A DNA stretch of 64,000 bases from assembly GCA_964507025.1 (NCBI GenBank), contig CAZDOK010000001.1, positions 310,001 to 374,000 on the forward strand, given 5' to 3'. This DNA is from Amarobacter sp964507025 (GTDB taxonomy: Bacteria > Chloroflexota > Dehalococcoidia > Tepidiformales > Tepidiformaceae). Under the pieces are notes generated by a model. That model made no database searches. It was not told the DNA's origin and saw only the letters and a program-made list of their open reading frames with translations. Shown here one piece after another: positions 1 to 8,412 of the stretch. Made by a program: the position numbers and the translations under genes. How positions within the stretch are numbered: the first letter of the stretch is position 1; each line of letters begins with the position of its first letter.

Positions 1-321
1 CTCCCCGCAGGCCTCGATCTCGCCCGGCATCGGGTCGCGGTTGCCAGGCGGCCGGCACTTCAGCACGTTACAGATGTACACCTCGTCGCGCCGTAGCCCA
101 CCTGCCGCCAGCAGCTCGTCGAGAAACTTCCCCGCCGCCCCCACGAATGGCCTCCCCTGCCTGTCCTCGTTCATTCCGGGAGCCTCGCCAATGCACATGA
201 CCTCGGCGGTCAGCGGTCCCTCCCCCGGCACCGCGTGCGTGCGAGTCGATGCCAGCGCACACATCGTGCAACCACGAATCACTTCGTACAGTTCTGCCGC
301 GCGCTCTTCCAGCGGGATCAT
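1..321 (-). CDS. Family 4 uracil-DNA glycosylase, N-terminal part (runs off window)
   Basis: Removes uracil from DNA in base excision repair. The 107 visible residues hold the family 4 motif GEAPGMNED at 45-53, a second motif KCRPPGNRDP at 88-97, and four cysteines (C18, C21, C89, C105) in the C-x2-C...C-x15-C spacing that ligates a 4Fe-4S cluster in this family. The ATG at 321 overlaps the stop of the upstream permease gene (ATGA), so it is probably the last visible gene of the yceD-rpmF-fab-tat run. The C-terminal half lies outside the window. Confidence 0.9.
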   Translation of the reverse strand, partial: MIPLEERAAELYEVIRGCTMCALASTRTHAVPGEGPLTAEVMCIGEAPGMNEDRQGRPFVGAAGKFLDELLAAGGLRRDEVYICNVLKCRPPGNRDPMPGEIEACGE

Positions 322-1145
322 GCTGCATCCATCGTTGAAGCCAGGTTCGCAACGCCAGCGCGTTCGGCCCGGAGGCGACGCTGCGCTGTCACCAGCATCT
401 GCAAGCCGATTGCGGAGAGCACGATGGCAAAAACCATCTGCAGCGAGCGCCCGCTGAGCGAGGTCGCCGCTATCGCACCCGCAACCGCACCCGGCAACGC
501 GAACGGGGCTACCCACTTCGCAACGGCGGTGTCGACGGTCCCCTGCCGGTAGTGCGCCAGGGCGCCCGTCAGCGAAGCGCCCACAATCACCCAGAGCGAG
601 ACACCCTGGGCCTCGTGCTGGCTCACACCCAGTACCAGGACCAGCGCAGGGACAAAGATTGCCCCGCCACCGACACCGAGCGCGCCGCTGGCAAGCCCGC
701 CCGCGAGGCCGATCGCCGCCCCGGTCGCCAACTCCGCCAGGCCCTCGATGCTCAGCAGTGGGTCGATGCTCGACACAAGCAACAGCCGCAGCGAGACCGT
801 GACGAGGAAGAGCCCGAAGAGCTGCCGCAAACGCAACGCGGGAATGCGCATCGCCACCCGGGCTCCCAGGTTGGCGCCCAGCAACGCGCCCGCAAGCAAC
901 GCCGCCACCAGCCTCCCGCCAATCGGCTCGCTGAACGAGTACGCGACCGCAGCCACGAGTGCGGTTACCACGATCACCACGAGCGATGTCCCGTGGGCTG
1001 TGTGCTGGCGCATGCGCATCGGCCCGGTCATCAGGGGGACCATGATCGCACCACCGCCCCCACCGAGAATGCCGCTGAGAAAGCCCCCAGCCGCGCCGGT
1101 CAATCCCGCGACACGTGCATTTGGCTGTGTCGCCCGAACGGTCAC
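318..1145 (-). CDS. TauE/SafE family membrane permease
   Basis: A 275-residue integral membrane protein with about eight hydrophobic segments. It carries the duplicated glycine-rich signatures of the family (GGFLSGILGGGGG near the N-terminus and GGLASGALGVGGG at mid-protein). The family exports sulfite or other small organic anions; the substrate here is unknown. I chose GTG at 1145 because it overlaps the tatC stop (GTGA). An upstream ATG at 1202 would overlap tatC by 60 bases and add a charged, non-family extension. Confidence 0.85.
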   Translation of the reverse strand: MTVRATQPNARVAGLTGAAGGFLSGILGGGGGAIMVPLMTGPMRMRQHTAHGTSLVVIVVTALVAAVAYSFSEPIGGRLVAALLAGALLGANLGARVAMRIPALRLRQLFGLFLVTVSLRLLLVSSIDPLLSIEGLAELATGAAIGLAGGLASGALGVGGGAIFVPALVLVLGVSQHEAQGVSLWVIVGASLTGALAHYRQGTVDTAVAKWVAPFALPGAVAGAIAATSLSGRSLQMVFAIVLSAIGLQMLVTAQRRLRAERAGVANLASTMDAA

Positions 1146-1954
1146 GCGGGTGCGCCTTCCATGGGTGTTGGCTCTGCGGGCCGCTTCGGCTGCACCAGCC
1201 ACGCGAACAGGATCCCCACGAAGTACAGGAAGAACAGCGGCCCCGCCACCATCGTCTGGGTGATCGGGTCCGGGGTGGGTGTCACCACCGCCGCGATGAT
1301 GAAGATGACGATGACCGCGTACCGCCAGAATCCGAGCAACTGCTTTGCCCGCACGAGGCCGAGCCGGGCCGCGAGCGCCAGCACCATCGGTAACTCGAAC
1401 GCGATGCCCACCCAGAACACGATCCGGACCACGAAGTCGACGTATTGCTTCACGCCGGTCACGTTCTGGATCTCCTCGCTACCGAGCTCGAGCAGGAATC
1501 CCAGCGAAGCAGGCAGGATCACCCAGTAGGCGAAAGCCATGCCCCCCGCAAGGAACACCACAGTCCCTGCGATTCCCGGCAGCAGGAGCCGCTTCTCCCT
1601 GGGCGTTAGCCCGGGAACGATGAAGGCAAGCAGCTCGTAGATGATGACCGGGGAAGCGAGGATCAGCCCACCGTACAGGCCGATCTTCACGATGATGCTG
1701 ATACGGTCAGTCGGCGAGAAGCTCGACACCCGGAAGTCCTCGATGCGTTCGCGCGCAGGCGCGAGCAGCCATCCGAGGATGACCTCCCAGAAGAGGAAAC
1801 AGACGACGGTGGCGATCACCAGTGCCACCGCGCTCACCAGGACGCGATTCCGGAGCTCCTTCAGGTGCTCCATCAGCGTCATTTCGGGCCCGCCCGCGTA
1901 CCTGCCCACGGGCGCCAACGGGGTCGCGTTCTCTCGGACGGGTTCTGCGCTCAT
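1142..1954 (-). CDS. tatC: Sec-independent translocase subunit TatC
   Basis: Core receptor of the twin-arginine translocase, which moves folded proteins across the cytoplasmic membrane. The 270-residue product has the cytosolic N-terminal signature EHLKELRNR at 29-37 and six hydrophobic segments, as expected for TatC. An extra 20-odd residue N-terminal tail precedes the signature. It follows tatB by 6 bases, so the two are co-transcribed. The TatA partner lies apart at 11.2 kb. Confidence 0.95.
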   Translation of the reverse strand: MSAEPVRENATPLAPVGRYAGGPEMTLMEHLKELRNRVLVSAVALVIATVVCFLFWEVILGWLLAPARERIEDFRVSSFSPTDRISIIVKIGLYGGLILASPVIIYELLAFIVPGLTPREKRLLLPGIAGTVVFLAGGMAFAYWVILPASLGFLLELGSEEIQNVTGVKQYVDFVVRIVFWVGIAFELPMVLALAARLGLVRAKQLLGFWRYAVIVIFIIAAVVTPTPDPITQTMVAGPLFFLYFVGILFAWLVQPKRPAEPTPMEGAPA

Positions 1955-1960
1955 GAGTCC

Positions 1961-2377
1961 CTAGAACACCATCGGGGGTTTGGGCGGCTCGGTCGCCGTG
2001 GGAGCCGGTTCGGCCGCCGGAGCGCTCGCTGTGCCCGTGCCCGCAAACGGGACCACCTTGTCATCAAGCGAAAGCTCGGATGTGGCCTGCTCGATAGTCG
2101 CGTTCACTTCGCGCAGCCCGCTGTTGAGCTTCGCCTGTTCGTCGCGCATTACTCGTTGGGCCTGGTCGACCTCGCCCCGGATGGTCTTGTACTGCTCGTC
2201 CAGGTAGTCAATCTCGTCCTTGAACTCGTCGCGGACAGCACGCGCGTACATTTGCATCTGCCGGACGGCGCGGCCGATCTGGTACGCCATCTGGGGCAGG
2301 CGCTCGGGCCCCACTACCACGAGCAGGAGCACGAACACCAGCAGGAGTTCCTGGTAGCCAATGCCCAGGAATTCCAC
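1961..2377 (-). CDS. tatB: Twin-arginine translocase protein TatB
   Basis: TatA/B family protein of 138 residues. One N-terminal membrane helix (about residues 9-23, hydrophobic up to the GPERLP hinge) is followed by an amphipathic helix, a long charged helix and a Pro/Ala-rich tail. The GPERLP hinge and position next to tatC favour TatB over TatA. The GTG start at 2377 has a good ribosome-binding site (GGGAGG, spacing 5). Confidence 0.88.
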   Translation of the reverse strand: MEFLGIGYQELLLVFVLLLVVVGPERLPQMAYQIGRAVRQMQMYARAVRDEFKDEIDYLDEQYKTIRGEVDQAQRVMRDEQAKLNSGLREVNATIEQATSELSLDDKVVPFAGTGTASAPAAEPAPTATEPPKPPMVF

Positions 2378-2418
2378 ATCAACCTCCCGTTCGCCAGGAC
2401 GGCCGCCGGGCGGTCAGC

Positions 2419-2679
2419 CTACTTGTCCTCGACGCCGTGATCCTTCAGATAGTCTACGGCGTCCTGCACCGTAGCGATCTTCTCCGCGTCCTCGTCACTG
2501 ATTTCCAGGTCGCCCACGTCCGCGGAGAACTCCTCTTCAAGCGACATGATCAGCTCGACGAGGTCGAGGGAGTCCGCGTTCAGGTCGTCCACGAACGAAG
2601 CGGCAGGCACCACTTCATCTTCTTCGACGCCGAGCTGCTCGACCACGATGGCACGGACCCGTTCGAAAACTGTTGGCAC
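2419..2679 (-). CDS. acpP: Acyl carrier protein (internal start within the nusB frame)
   Basis: 86 residues, normal ACP length. The phosphopantetheine site is the DSL motif at residues 36-38 (S37), set in the typical helix II sequence DSLDLVELIMSLEEEF. It carries growing fatty acyl chains for the FabD/FabG system encoded just upstream. A GTG start at 2679 is preceded by AGGAG (2690-2694, spacing 10), so separate translation is plausible even though the nusB frame reads into it without a stop. This entry is the free-ACP alternative to the fused ORF. Confidence 0.7.
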   Translation of the reverse strand: MPTVFERVRAIVVEQLGVEEDEVVPAASFVDDLNADSLDLVELIMSLEEEFSADVGDLEISDEDAEKIATVQDAVDYLKDHGVEDK

Positions 2680-3189
2680 GGTAGGAGTACTCCTGGTTAT
2701 AGCGTGGATGGAATTGGTTTCGGTTGCCGCTTCCCGCGGCCCTGGCTGCGCCGGACGCCCGGCGCGAATGCGTTGGCTTATGGTTCGGAGCACCCCGTTG
2801 ACGAACGCCGGCGAACTCTCCCCGCCATACCGGTGGGCCAGTTCTACAGCTTCGTTCACGACAGCCGCGACCGGCGCCGAATTATCGGTAAGCAGTTCCC
2901 ATATTGCAAGGCGCAGGATGTTCCGGTCAACGACAGCCATCGTCTCTAGCGGGTACTGTGTTGCCGCCTCGCGGATATAGGTATCAATCTCCGGTTGCAG
3001 CCTGAGCACCCCGCGCAACATGCCCCGTCCATAGCCGCTCGGCCCGGGTGCTGCGACGCCCGCCTCTTCCTCTTCGGCAGCCACCAGCCTTCGCTCGAAG
3101 GCAGCTTCGGCATCGTGATTCGAGGTCTCGGATTCGTACAGCGCCTCCAGGATCACCTGGCGCGCGCGGCGAAACGGGCTATCCGTCAC
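2419..3189 (-). CDS. nusB: NusB and acyl carrier protein in one open reading frame
   Basis: Residues 1 to about 145 are a complete NusB (transcription antitermination and rRNA processing factor), including the late family region AFVNGVLRTISQRI. No stop follows. A roughly 25-residue Pro/Ala/Thr-rich stretch then leads straight into a full acyl carrier protein, giving a 256-residue ORF. The GTG start overlaps the fabG stop (GTGA). The sequence shows either a genuine NusB-ACP fusion or NusB read-through combined with internal initiation at GTG 2679. See the separate ACP entry. Confidence 0.8.
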   Translation of the reverse strand: MTDSPFRRARQVILEALYESETSNHDAEAAFERRLVAAEEEEAGVAAPGPSGYGRGMLRGVLRLQPEIDTYIREAATQYPLETMAVVDRNILRLAIWELLTDNSAPVAAVVNEAVELAHRYGGESSPAFVNGVLRTISQRIRAGRPAQPGPREAATETNSIHAITRSTPTVPTVFERVRAIVVEQLGVEEDEVVPAASFVDDLNADSLDLVELIMSLEEEFSADVGDLEISDEDAEKIATVQDAVDYLKDHGVEDK

Positions 3190-3935
3190 GCCATCACCAT
3201 ACCGCCATCAACGTGAATGCACTGGCCCGTGATGTAGCCTGCGCCGTCGCTCGCAAGGAAGGCCACCAGCGGCGCGACTTCCTCCGGCTCCGCAATCCGG
3301 CCAAGTGGGATCTGGCCCATCACCGCAGCCGTCGCCTGTTCGGTCATGCTCGTGATGATGTCGGTGTTGATGAAACCCGGCGCGACCGCGTTCACGGTAA
3401 TGCCCCGCGAGGCGACTTCCCGCGCGACCGAACGCGTGAATCCGATGAGCCCGGCCTTCGCCGCGGCGTAGTTCGCCTGGCCGGCGTTGCCCATCACCCC
3501 AACCACGCTCGTGATGTTGATGATCCGCCCGCCTCGCGCCCGGAGCATCGGCCGCATCGCCGCCCGGGTCGCCAGGAATGCGCCCCTGAGGTTCGTCCGG
3601 TGCACGGCATCCCAGTCTTCGTCCGACATGCGCATCAGCAACCCGTCGCGCGTGATCCCGGCATTGTTGACCAGCACGTCGAGACCGCCGAGCCGGTCGA
3701 CCGTGGCTTTCACCATCGCAGCGGCCGCCTCGGCCTCTGCGACGTCTCCCTGGATAGCGAAGGCTTCACCGCCGCTGGCCACGATGCTCGCGACGACCTC
3801 GTCGGCGAGGGCGGCGTTGCTGTTGTAGTTCACCGCCACCCGCGCGCCCCGGCGAGCCAGCTCAAGGCAGATCGCCCGGCCGATTCCACGAGAGCCGCCC
3901 GTGACCAGCGCCGCCTTGCCGTCCAGGTCCCCCAT
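3186..3935 (-). CDS. fabG: 3-oxoacyl-[ACP] reductase FabG
   Basis: NADPH-dependent reduction of 3-ketoacyl-ACP in fatty acid elongation. The 249-residue product has the classical SDR elements: TGGSRGIG at 12-19, NNAG, and the active-site Ser plus YAAAK. ATG 3935 was chosen because it shares a base with the fabD stop (TGATG); longer reading-frame extensions lie inside fabD. It is translationally coupled to fabD upstream and to nusB downstream. Confidence 0.95.
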   Translation of the reverse strand: MGDLDGKAALVTGGSRGIGRAICLELARRGARVAVNYNSNAALADEVVASIVASGGEAFAIQGDVAEAEAAAAMVKATVDRLGGLDVLVNNAGITRDGLLMRMSDEDWDAVHRTNLRGAFLATRAAMRPMLRARGGRIINITSVVGVMGNAGQANYAAAKAGLIGFTRSVAREVASRGITVNAVAPGFINTDIITSMTEQATAAVMGQIPLGRIAEPEEVAPLVAFLASDGAGYITGQCIHVDGGMVMA

Positions 3936-4888
3936 CAGAGCGAAACCTGGACCGAGCTGGCGTCGTTCACGTTGATGCAGTTCGATTTGCGCAGCATGCG
4001 CTTGATGATTGCCGTCAGAACCCGACCAGGGCCGAACTCGATGAACGTTTCGACACCCTGTGCGCCGAGGAAGTCGACTGTCTGGCTCCACTGCACAGGC
4101 CGGCACACCTGGTCGACCAGCTCATGTCGGATGGCCACTTCTTCCGTGATCGGCGTGGCCGTGCAATTTGCCACCACGGGGATCAGCGGGTCGCCGATCT
4201 CGGCGGTCGCCACGGGCTGCACCATGCCGTCGGCAGCGGGGCGCATCAGCGAGCTGTGGAACGCACCGCTGACGCTCAGCGGGATGACTTTCACCGCACC
4301 GCGAGCCTTCGCGTAGTCGAGCGCGCGAACAACCGCCTCGCGCCGCCCACCGATGACGATCTGGCCCGGCGCATTGATGTTGCAGATCTCGGCGCCCGCC
4401 TCCCTGCACACTTCCTCGCAGTCCGAGACATCGAGTCCCAGCACTGCCGCCATCGTGCCCGGGTTCTTGTCGCCAGCTGCCTGCATCAGCTCGCCACGCG
4501 TACGGAGCAGTCGGACCGCCTCATCGAACGGCAGCGACCCCGCGGCGACCAGGGCCGAGTACTCACCAAGGGAGTGTCCCGCGACGAACACCGGTCTCGC
4601 CAGCAGTGCCGGATTGAGCTCGGTCGCCACCCGAAGCAGCGCCAGGCTCGTCACGGCGATGGCGGGCTGCGTGTTGCGGGTCTGTTGAAGCTCTTCCTCT
4701 GGTCCTTCGAAGCACAGCCGGCTCAGGCCAAATCCAAGGATTTCGTCGGCACGGTCGTAGAGTTCGCGCGCCGAGGCGAACTGCTCATAGAGGTCCTTGC
4801 CCATCCCCACGGATTGCGCCCCCTGGCCGGGGAACACGAAAGCCCGGTCCGCATGGACCGGGTCCGTGAAGGTGAGGAAGGGCGCCAC
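3935..4888 (-). CDS. fabD: Malonyl-CoA:ACP transacylase FabD
   Basis: Loads malonyl groups onto ACP. The product (317 residues from GTG 4888) has the N-terminal FPGQGAQ motif, the nucleophile elbow GHSLGEYSA and a C-terminal GPGRVL segment. The start is uncertain. GTG 4888 puts FPGQG near residue 19 as usual; a CTG at 4910 overlapping the rpmF stop (CTGA) is an alternative. It is followed directly by fabG. Confidence 0.92.
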   Translation of the reverse strand: MAPFLTFTDPVHADRAFVFPGQGAQSVGMGKDLYEQFASARELYDRADEILGFGLSRLCFEGPEEELQQTRNTQPAIAVTSLALLRVATELNPALLARPVFVAGHSLGEYSALVAAGSLPFDEAVRLLRTRGELMQAAGDKNPGTMAAVLGLDVSDCEEVCREAGAEICNINAPGQIVIGGRREAVVRALDYAKARGAVKVIPLSVSGAFHSSLMRPAADGMVQPVATAEIGDPLIPVVANCTATPITEEVAIRHELVDQVCRPVQWSQTVDFLGAQGVETFIEFGPGRVLTAIIKRMLRKSNCINVNDASSVQVSL

Positions 4889-4905
4889 AGCGAGAGCCGC
4901 GCTCG

Positions 4906-5103
4906 TCAGCTCTCGAGGTCGGGTTCCGGAAGCTGGATGACTTCCCGGCCCCGGTACGTCCCGCAAATCGGGCAGGCGTGGTGCGCGAGCCGGGGGCTCT
5001 TGCACCGAGGACAGTCGACCACGTGCGGCATCCGGATTTTCAGGTGCGAGCGCCGCTTTCCCTGTCGAGAAGAGGCGTACTTCCGCTTCGGCAGCGGGGG
5101 CAT
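4906..5103 (-). CDS. rpmF: 50S ribosomal protein L32
   Basis: 65 residues with the conserved basic N-terminus (MPPLPKRKYASSRQGKRR) and the zinc-type cysteine pairs CPRC and CPIC. The yceD-rpmF-fab order seen here is a conserved bacterial arrangement linking ribosome and lipid synthesis. The upstream yceD gene ends 20 bases away. Confidence 0.95.
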   Translation of the reverse strand: MPPLPKRKYASSRQGKRRSHLKIRMPHVVDCPRCKSPRLAHHACPICGTYRGREVIQLPEPDLES

Positions 5104-5123
5104 AGCGGGTCTCCTTCAGGTCG

Positions 5124-5624
5124 TTACCCATTTGTCGTGCGCTTCAGTCCGAGTAGGGCCGCCCACCTTGGGTCGAATGGCCCCCGTTCGCACTGGCATT
5201 CTGCAATGCTCAGGTCCGTGCCGCACACCGGGCAAAGCCCCGGGCAGTCCGGCCGGCAGAGCGGCTGCATATCGGCAACCGTCTCGCTATATTGCCGCAC
5301 TGCCTCCCTAATGTCGATCGTGTTATCCATCGTGATGCGGAAGCTCTCCGGGTCCTCAGGTTCGGGCAACCGGTACCCATGGACTAGGTCGATCTGCTGC
5401 GCGAACACTTCTTCGAAGCTCACGTGCACCGGGTAGGCGAACGCCACCAGGCAGCGGCTGCACTGTGCTTCCAGCAGCACCTCTGCCTCGCACCGCACCA
5501 GCACACCCTCGGGCACCCGGATGAGTTCGACTCGCCCCGAATGCACGGGTGCTTCGGGCTCCAGCACGTAGCGGCGGCTCGCGCCAACTTCCTGGTGCAG
5601 AAGCTGTGCGACATTGAACAACAT
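5124..5624 (-). CDS. YceD/DUF177 family protein
   Basis: A 166-residue protein with the family cysteines: CSRC at mid-protein and C-x3-C-x2-CPVCG in the C-terminal half. The family is almost always next to rpmF, as here, and is linked to 23S rRNA metabolism in some bacteria. ATG 5624 gives the expected length. Longer frame extensions to 6053 run antisense to the divergent gene and were rejected. Confidence 0.85.
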   Translation of the reverse strand: MLFNVAQLLHQEVGASRRYVLEPEAPVHSGRVELIRVPEGVLVRCEAEVLLEAQCSRCLVAFAYPVHVSFEEVFAQQIDLVHGYRLPEPEDPESFRITMDNTIDIREAVRQYSETVADMQPLCRPDCPGLCPVCGTDLSIAECQCERGPFDPRWAALLGLKRTTNG

Positions 5625-5838
5625 TGGGGTATCCGTGGCGTGGTGGTCTCTCCAGTAAATACCACGGCTGAGTGCGCGCATAGTCCTTCGCGCCATAACT
5701 CCCGCGCTTCCGTAACGATTGTGCAAAACCCGCCCCATGCGGCTTGATCGCCGTTTACGCGGCCGCCCCTGCTCCCTACGCTTCGTGCTACGGTTAGCCT
5801 TCGCTGCCAAAGCCACCAGCTCACGAAATGAGGTGCCT

Positions 5839-6540
5839 GTGTCCCAGGTCACCAACATCCGCACTCTCCAGGAGCTCGACGACGAGGTCTCCCGCGTTCG
5901 CGCCGCGTTCGATGACGTCGAGCGCCGCCTCCAGGGCAGCGAAGCCCTCGACCGGGCCCGCGCCGCATTCGAATCGATCGACGCCGAGTTGAACGCTGCC
6001 CGCCGCGAGCAACGCCGGCTCGATGGAGAGATCGGCGTGCTCAATGCGCGCATCCAGCCAGAGGAGAAGCGCCTCTACGACGGTTCCGTCCGAAATCCCA
6101 AGGAGCTTGGCAACATCCAGCACGAACTCGAGCTCCTGAAGGAGCAGCGAAGCAAGCTTGAGGACCAGCTTCTCGAGGTCATGTCCCGCATCGAGTCACT
6201 CGAAGCTGGTCACGCTGCCACTACCAGCGACCTCTCCTACGCGCAGGCGAGGTGGGAAGCTGAAAAACGCTCGCTCCAGGACGATGCCGCCCGGTTGTCC
6301 GACGCATTGGCTCGCGCCGAGGCCAAACGCGAAGCCCAGAAGCTCAAGGTCACGCCGCTGGCGCTCCACCTCTATGAGGACGTCCGCCGCCGGAAGGGCG
6401 GAGTCGCCGTGGCGCACATCCAGGGCAGCATGTGCACTGGCTGCCGCGTGAGCATCCCGGAGGCCATCCGCCGGAGAGCATTCCAGCCCGATCAGCTCGC
6501 TCAGTGCCCGAATTGCGAGCGCATCCTGTACGTGGGTTAG
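5839..6540 (+). CDS. Zinc-ribbon coiled-coil protein (DUF164/CdsZ type)
   Basis: A 233-residue protein. About 170 residues are heptad-rich coiled coil. The C-terminus is a four-cysteine zinc ribbon (CTGC about 20 residues before CPNC). GTG 5839 follows an AGG-type ribosome-binding site; GTG 5833 is the alternative. The stop lies four bases before the recombinase-like gene, so the two are translated from one message. Family function is poorly defined, with proposed roles in nucleic-acid or ribosome-associated processes. Confidence 0.85.
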   Translation: MSQVTNIRTLQELDDEVSRVRAAFDDVERRLQGSEALDRARAAFESIDAELNAARREQRRLDGEIGVLNARIQPEEKRLYDGSVRNPKELGNIQHELELLKEQRSKLEDQLLEVMSRIESLEAGHAATTSDLSYAQARWEAEKRSLQDDAARLSDALARAEAKREAQKLKVTPLALHLYEDVRRRKGGVAVAHIQGSMCTGCRVSIPEAIRRRAFQPDQLAQCPNCERILYVG

Positions 6541-6544
6541 CATC

Positions 6545-7960
6545 GTGCGCGCCGTCGGATACTTCGTTGAGGGAGCGCGCAAGAACGGTCAGAAGCGCAG
6601 CATCGGCGAGCAGAACCAGGCGTTCCTCGACTTCTGCACGCGCCACGGCTACGAGGTCGCTGGCACCTTCCTGGATACCGAGGGTGAACCGCCGGGGACT
6701 GGCGGATTTCCCCAGATGCTGCACTTCCTCAGCCGGCCCGACCGTGGCTTCGTGGTGGTCGTGGTCGATAGCCTGGGCGTCCTCGGCCCGGACCTCGGCC
6801 AGGGTGCCCTCAAGCTCCTGGAAATCGAACAATCCGGTGTCTCCGTCCTCCTTGCGCACAACGGAGCCGATGCCTTCCGCGAGCTCGTGGACACGTGGGC
6901 CGACCGCGGCGAGGGCACCCCGGTCTCCGAAAAGGTGCGTTCGGCCATGCGCCGCAAGGCCGTCAAAGGCGAAGTTCTCGGGCGTCCGCCGTACGGCTAT
7001 CGCGTCGGGCCGCGACGGCGGCTGGAACTCGTCCCCGAGGAAGCCGTCGTCGTGCGCTACATCTTCCGCCTCTACCTCCAGGAGGGTATGGGCATCCGCA
7101 AGATCGCGGGCCAGCTCAACACCGAGAACGTCGCGACGCGCCGGGGTGGCCGCTGGAGCATGGTCACCGTGCGCGACATCCTTCGGAATCGCGCCTATCT
7201 CGGCCACTATTCGCGCTTTGGCACCACCGTGACCGGCAGCCATCCAGCGCTCGTCTCCCCCGAGGACTTCCGCAAGGTCCAGGATCGACTCCAGTCGCGC
7301 CACGGCGGCGCCCGTACCCGAACCGTGCAGCCCTTCCTGCTCAGCGGGCTGGTGTATTGCGCGCTTTGCAGCAACAAGCTCATCGGGGTTAGCCGCCGCC
7401 AAAAGTGGATGACCAAGGACGGTGAGACGAAAGCCGCCTCGTACCGCTACTACCAGTGCGAATCACGCACGAACCAGAACAGCTGCGCCTACAACACCCA
7501 GCGAGTGGCCGACCTCGAAGAGCGCCTCCGCACCGCCCTCGCCGAAGATGAGCAGCCCGTAACTCGACTCCGCCGCGCGGGAAACATCGATTCCTACCTG
7601 CTCGATCTCCACACCCAGGTCGACCGGATCGAAAACCGCACGAAGAAGAACCGCCGCCACGTGGAAGAACTCGTCGCGGATGCCGCTCACGGGCACATCA
7701 CCATGGAGCGCATGAAAGCCCTCGGCGCCGACCTGGCGCGCGAGCACCAGGAGCTCGAGGCCGAACTCGCCGCCGCCCGCGAACGTCTTCGCGCCCAGCA
7801 GACCGAGGCCGAGCGCCGCCGCCACCTCGAGGCCCTCCGCGCTCGCGTGCTTGCCGAGTGGGACCACGTCCCCTTCGAGGAATTACAGGCTGCTCTCCGG
7901 GAACTCGTCGATCGGGTCGAGGTCGATGGCGAGGAACTGCGCGTCTTCCTGCGCGCCTGA
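6545..7960 (+). CDS. Large serine recombinase homologue lacking catalytic residues
   Basis: 471 residues in large serine recombinase order: resolvase-like domain (1-110), recombinase DNA-binding domain (GRPPYGYR at 146-153 through about 250), a recombinase zinc ribbon (C272, C275, C305, C314), coiled coil (about 350-435) and a C-terminal tail. Aligned to gamma-delta resolvase numbering, the YxRxS motif is YFVEG: Arg8 is V8 and Ser10 is G10. The DRxxR motif is DSLGV at 75-79, so only the Asp survives. DNA cleavage chemistry should therefore be lost while the DNA-binding parts look intact. GTG start four bases after the zinc-ribbon gene; no att sites or phage genes are nearby. Confidence 0.88.
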   Translation: MRAVGYFVEGARKNGQKRSIGEQNQAFLDFCTRHGYEVAGTFLDTEGEPPGTGGFPQMLHFLSRPDRGFVVVVVDSLGVLGPDLGQGALKLLEIEQSGVSVLLAHNGADAFRELVDTWADRGEGTPVSEKVRSAMRRKAVKGEVLGRPPYGYRVGPRRRLELVPEEAVVVRYIFRLYLQEGMGIRKIAGQLNTENVATRRGGRWSMVTVRDILRNRAYLGHYSRFGTTVTGSHPALVSPEDFRKVQDRLQSRHGGARTRTVQPFLLSGLVYCALCSNKLIGVSRRQKWMTKDGETKAASYRYYQCESRTNQNSCAYNTQRVADLEERLRTALAEDEQPVTRLRRAGNIDSYLLDLHTQVDRIENRTKKNRRHVEELVADAAHGHITMERMKALGADLAREHQELEAELAAARERLRAQQTEAERRRHLEALRARVLAEWDHVPFEELQAALRELVDRVEVDGEELRVFLRA

Positions 7961-7962
7961 CC

Positions 7963-8412
7963 TCAGGGTACGTACGTCTCGCACCCCGACGGGATGACGA
8001 TGACTGCTGCGCCACCGTAGCAGATGTCGTTCCCACCACCGCCACCGCTAAGGAAGACGATGAAGGCCGGTCCCGCGATGAGCACGTCGTTCCCGCCTTG
8101 GCCCTGGAGCAGGTTGTTGTTGGCACCGCCCACGATGCAATCGGCGCCGCCCCCGCCAGAGAGCGTGCCGCCGGACGCCGTCCCCAGCACCAGCGCGGCC
8201 CCGCCTCCGCTGCCCCCCGGCCCGACCTGCAATCGGGAAAGCGACAGATGCGAACACTCGGGCGGGGTCAACTCCAAGAGCGTCGCCGCGTGGTTCGATT
8301 CGCCGGCTCTCGATGGCGGCACCGTGTTCGCCGCCGCCGCAGCCGACACAATCGTGGCCACCACGAGGGCCGCTAGGCTGCCAAGAGCGTACCGCGGCAG
8401 GACCCGCAACAT
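7963..8412 (-). CDS. Secreted glycine-rich protein with RTX-like repeats
   Basis: 149 residues. A signal peptide (about 1-28, hydrophobic ALGSLAALVVATIVSAAAAA) is followed by degenerate GGxGxD-type nonapeptide units (GGGGADCIVGG, GQGGNDVLIAG, GGGGNDICYGG), the calcium-binding motif of RTX beta-rolls. Cysteines at several positions may form disulfides. Its ATG overlaps the stop of the signal peptidase fusion (TGATG), placing it in the same export cassette. The precise role is unknown. Confidence 0.7.
   Translation of the reverse strand: MLRVLPRYALGSLAALVVATIVSAAAAANTVPPSRAGESNHAATLLELTPPECSHLSLSRLQVGPGGSGGGAALVLGTASGGTLSGGGGADCIVGGANNNLLQGQGGNDVLIAGPAFIVFLSGGGGGNDICYGGAAVIVIPSGCETYVP

Noticed and set aside
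552..1529. Long plus-strand ORF opposite tatC and the TauE permease gene
   Set aside because: Low-complexity Arg/Gln/His-rich product, antisense to clearly recognised genes; typical high-GC shadow frame.
3936..4106. Longer FabG start at 4106
   Set aside because: Extension overlaps fabD and precedes the normal FabG N-terminus MGDLDGKAALVTGG.
5719..5838. Longer N-terminus of the zinc-ribbon protein from 5719
   Set aside because: The extension is Arg-rich and not coiled coil; GTG 5839 has a good ribosome-binding site.
6545..7960. Active integrase of a mobile element or prophage
   Set aside because: Catalytic Ser and three Arg are missing, no att-like repeats and no phage genes nearby.
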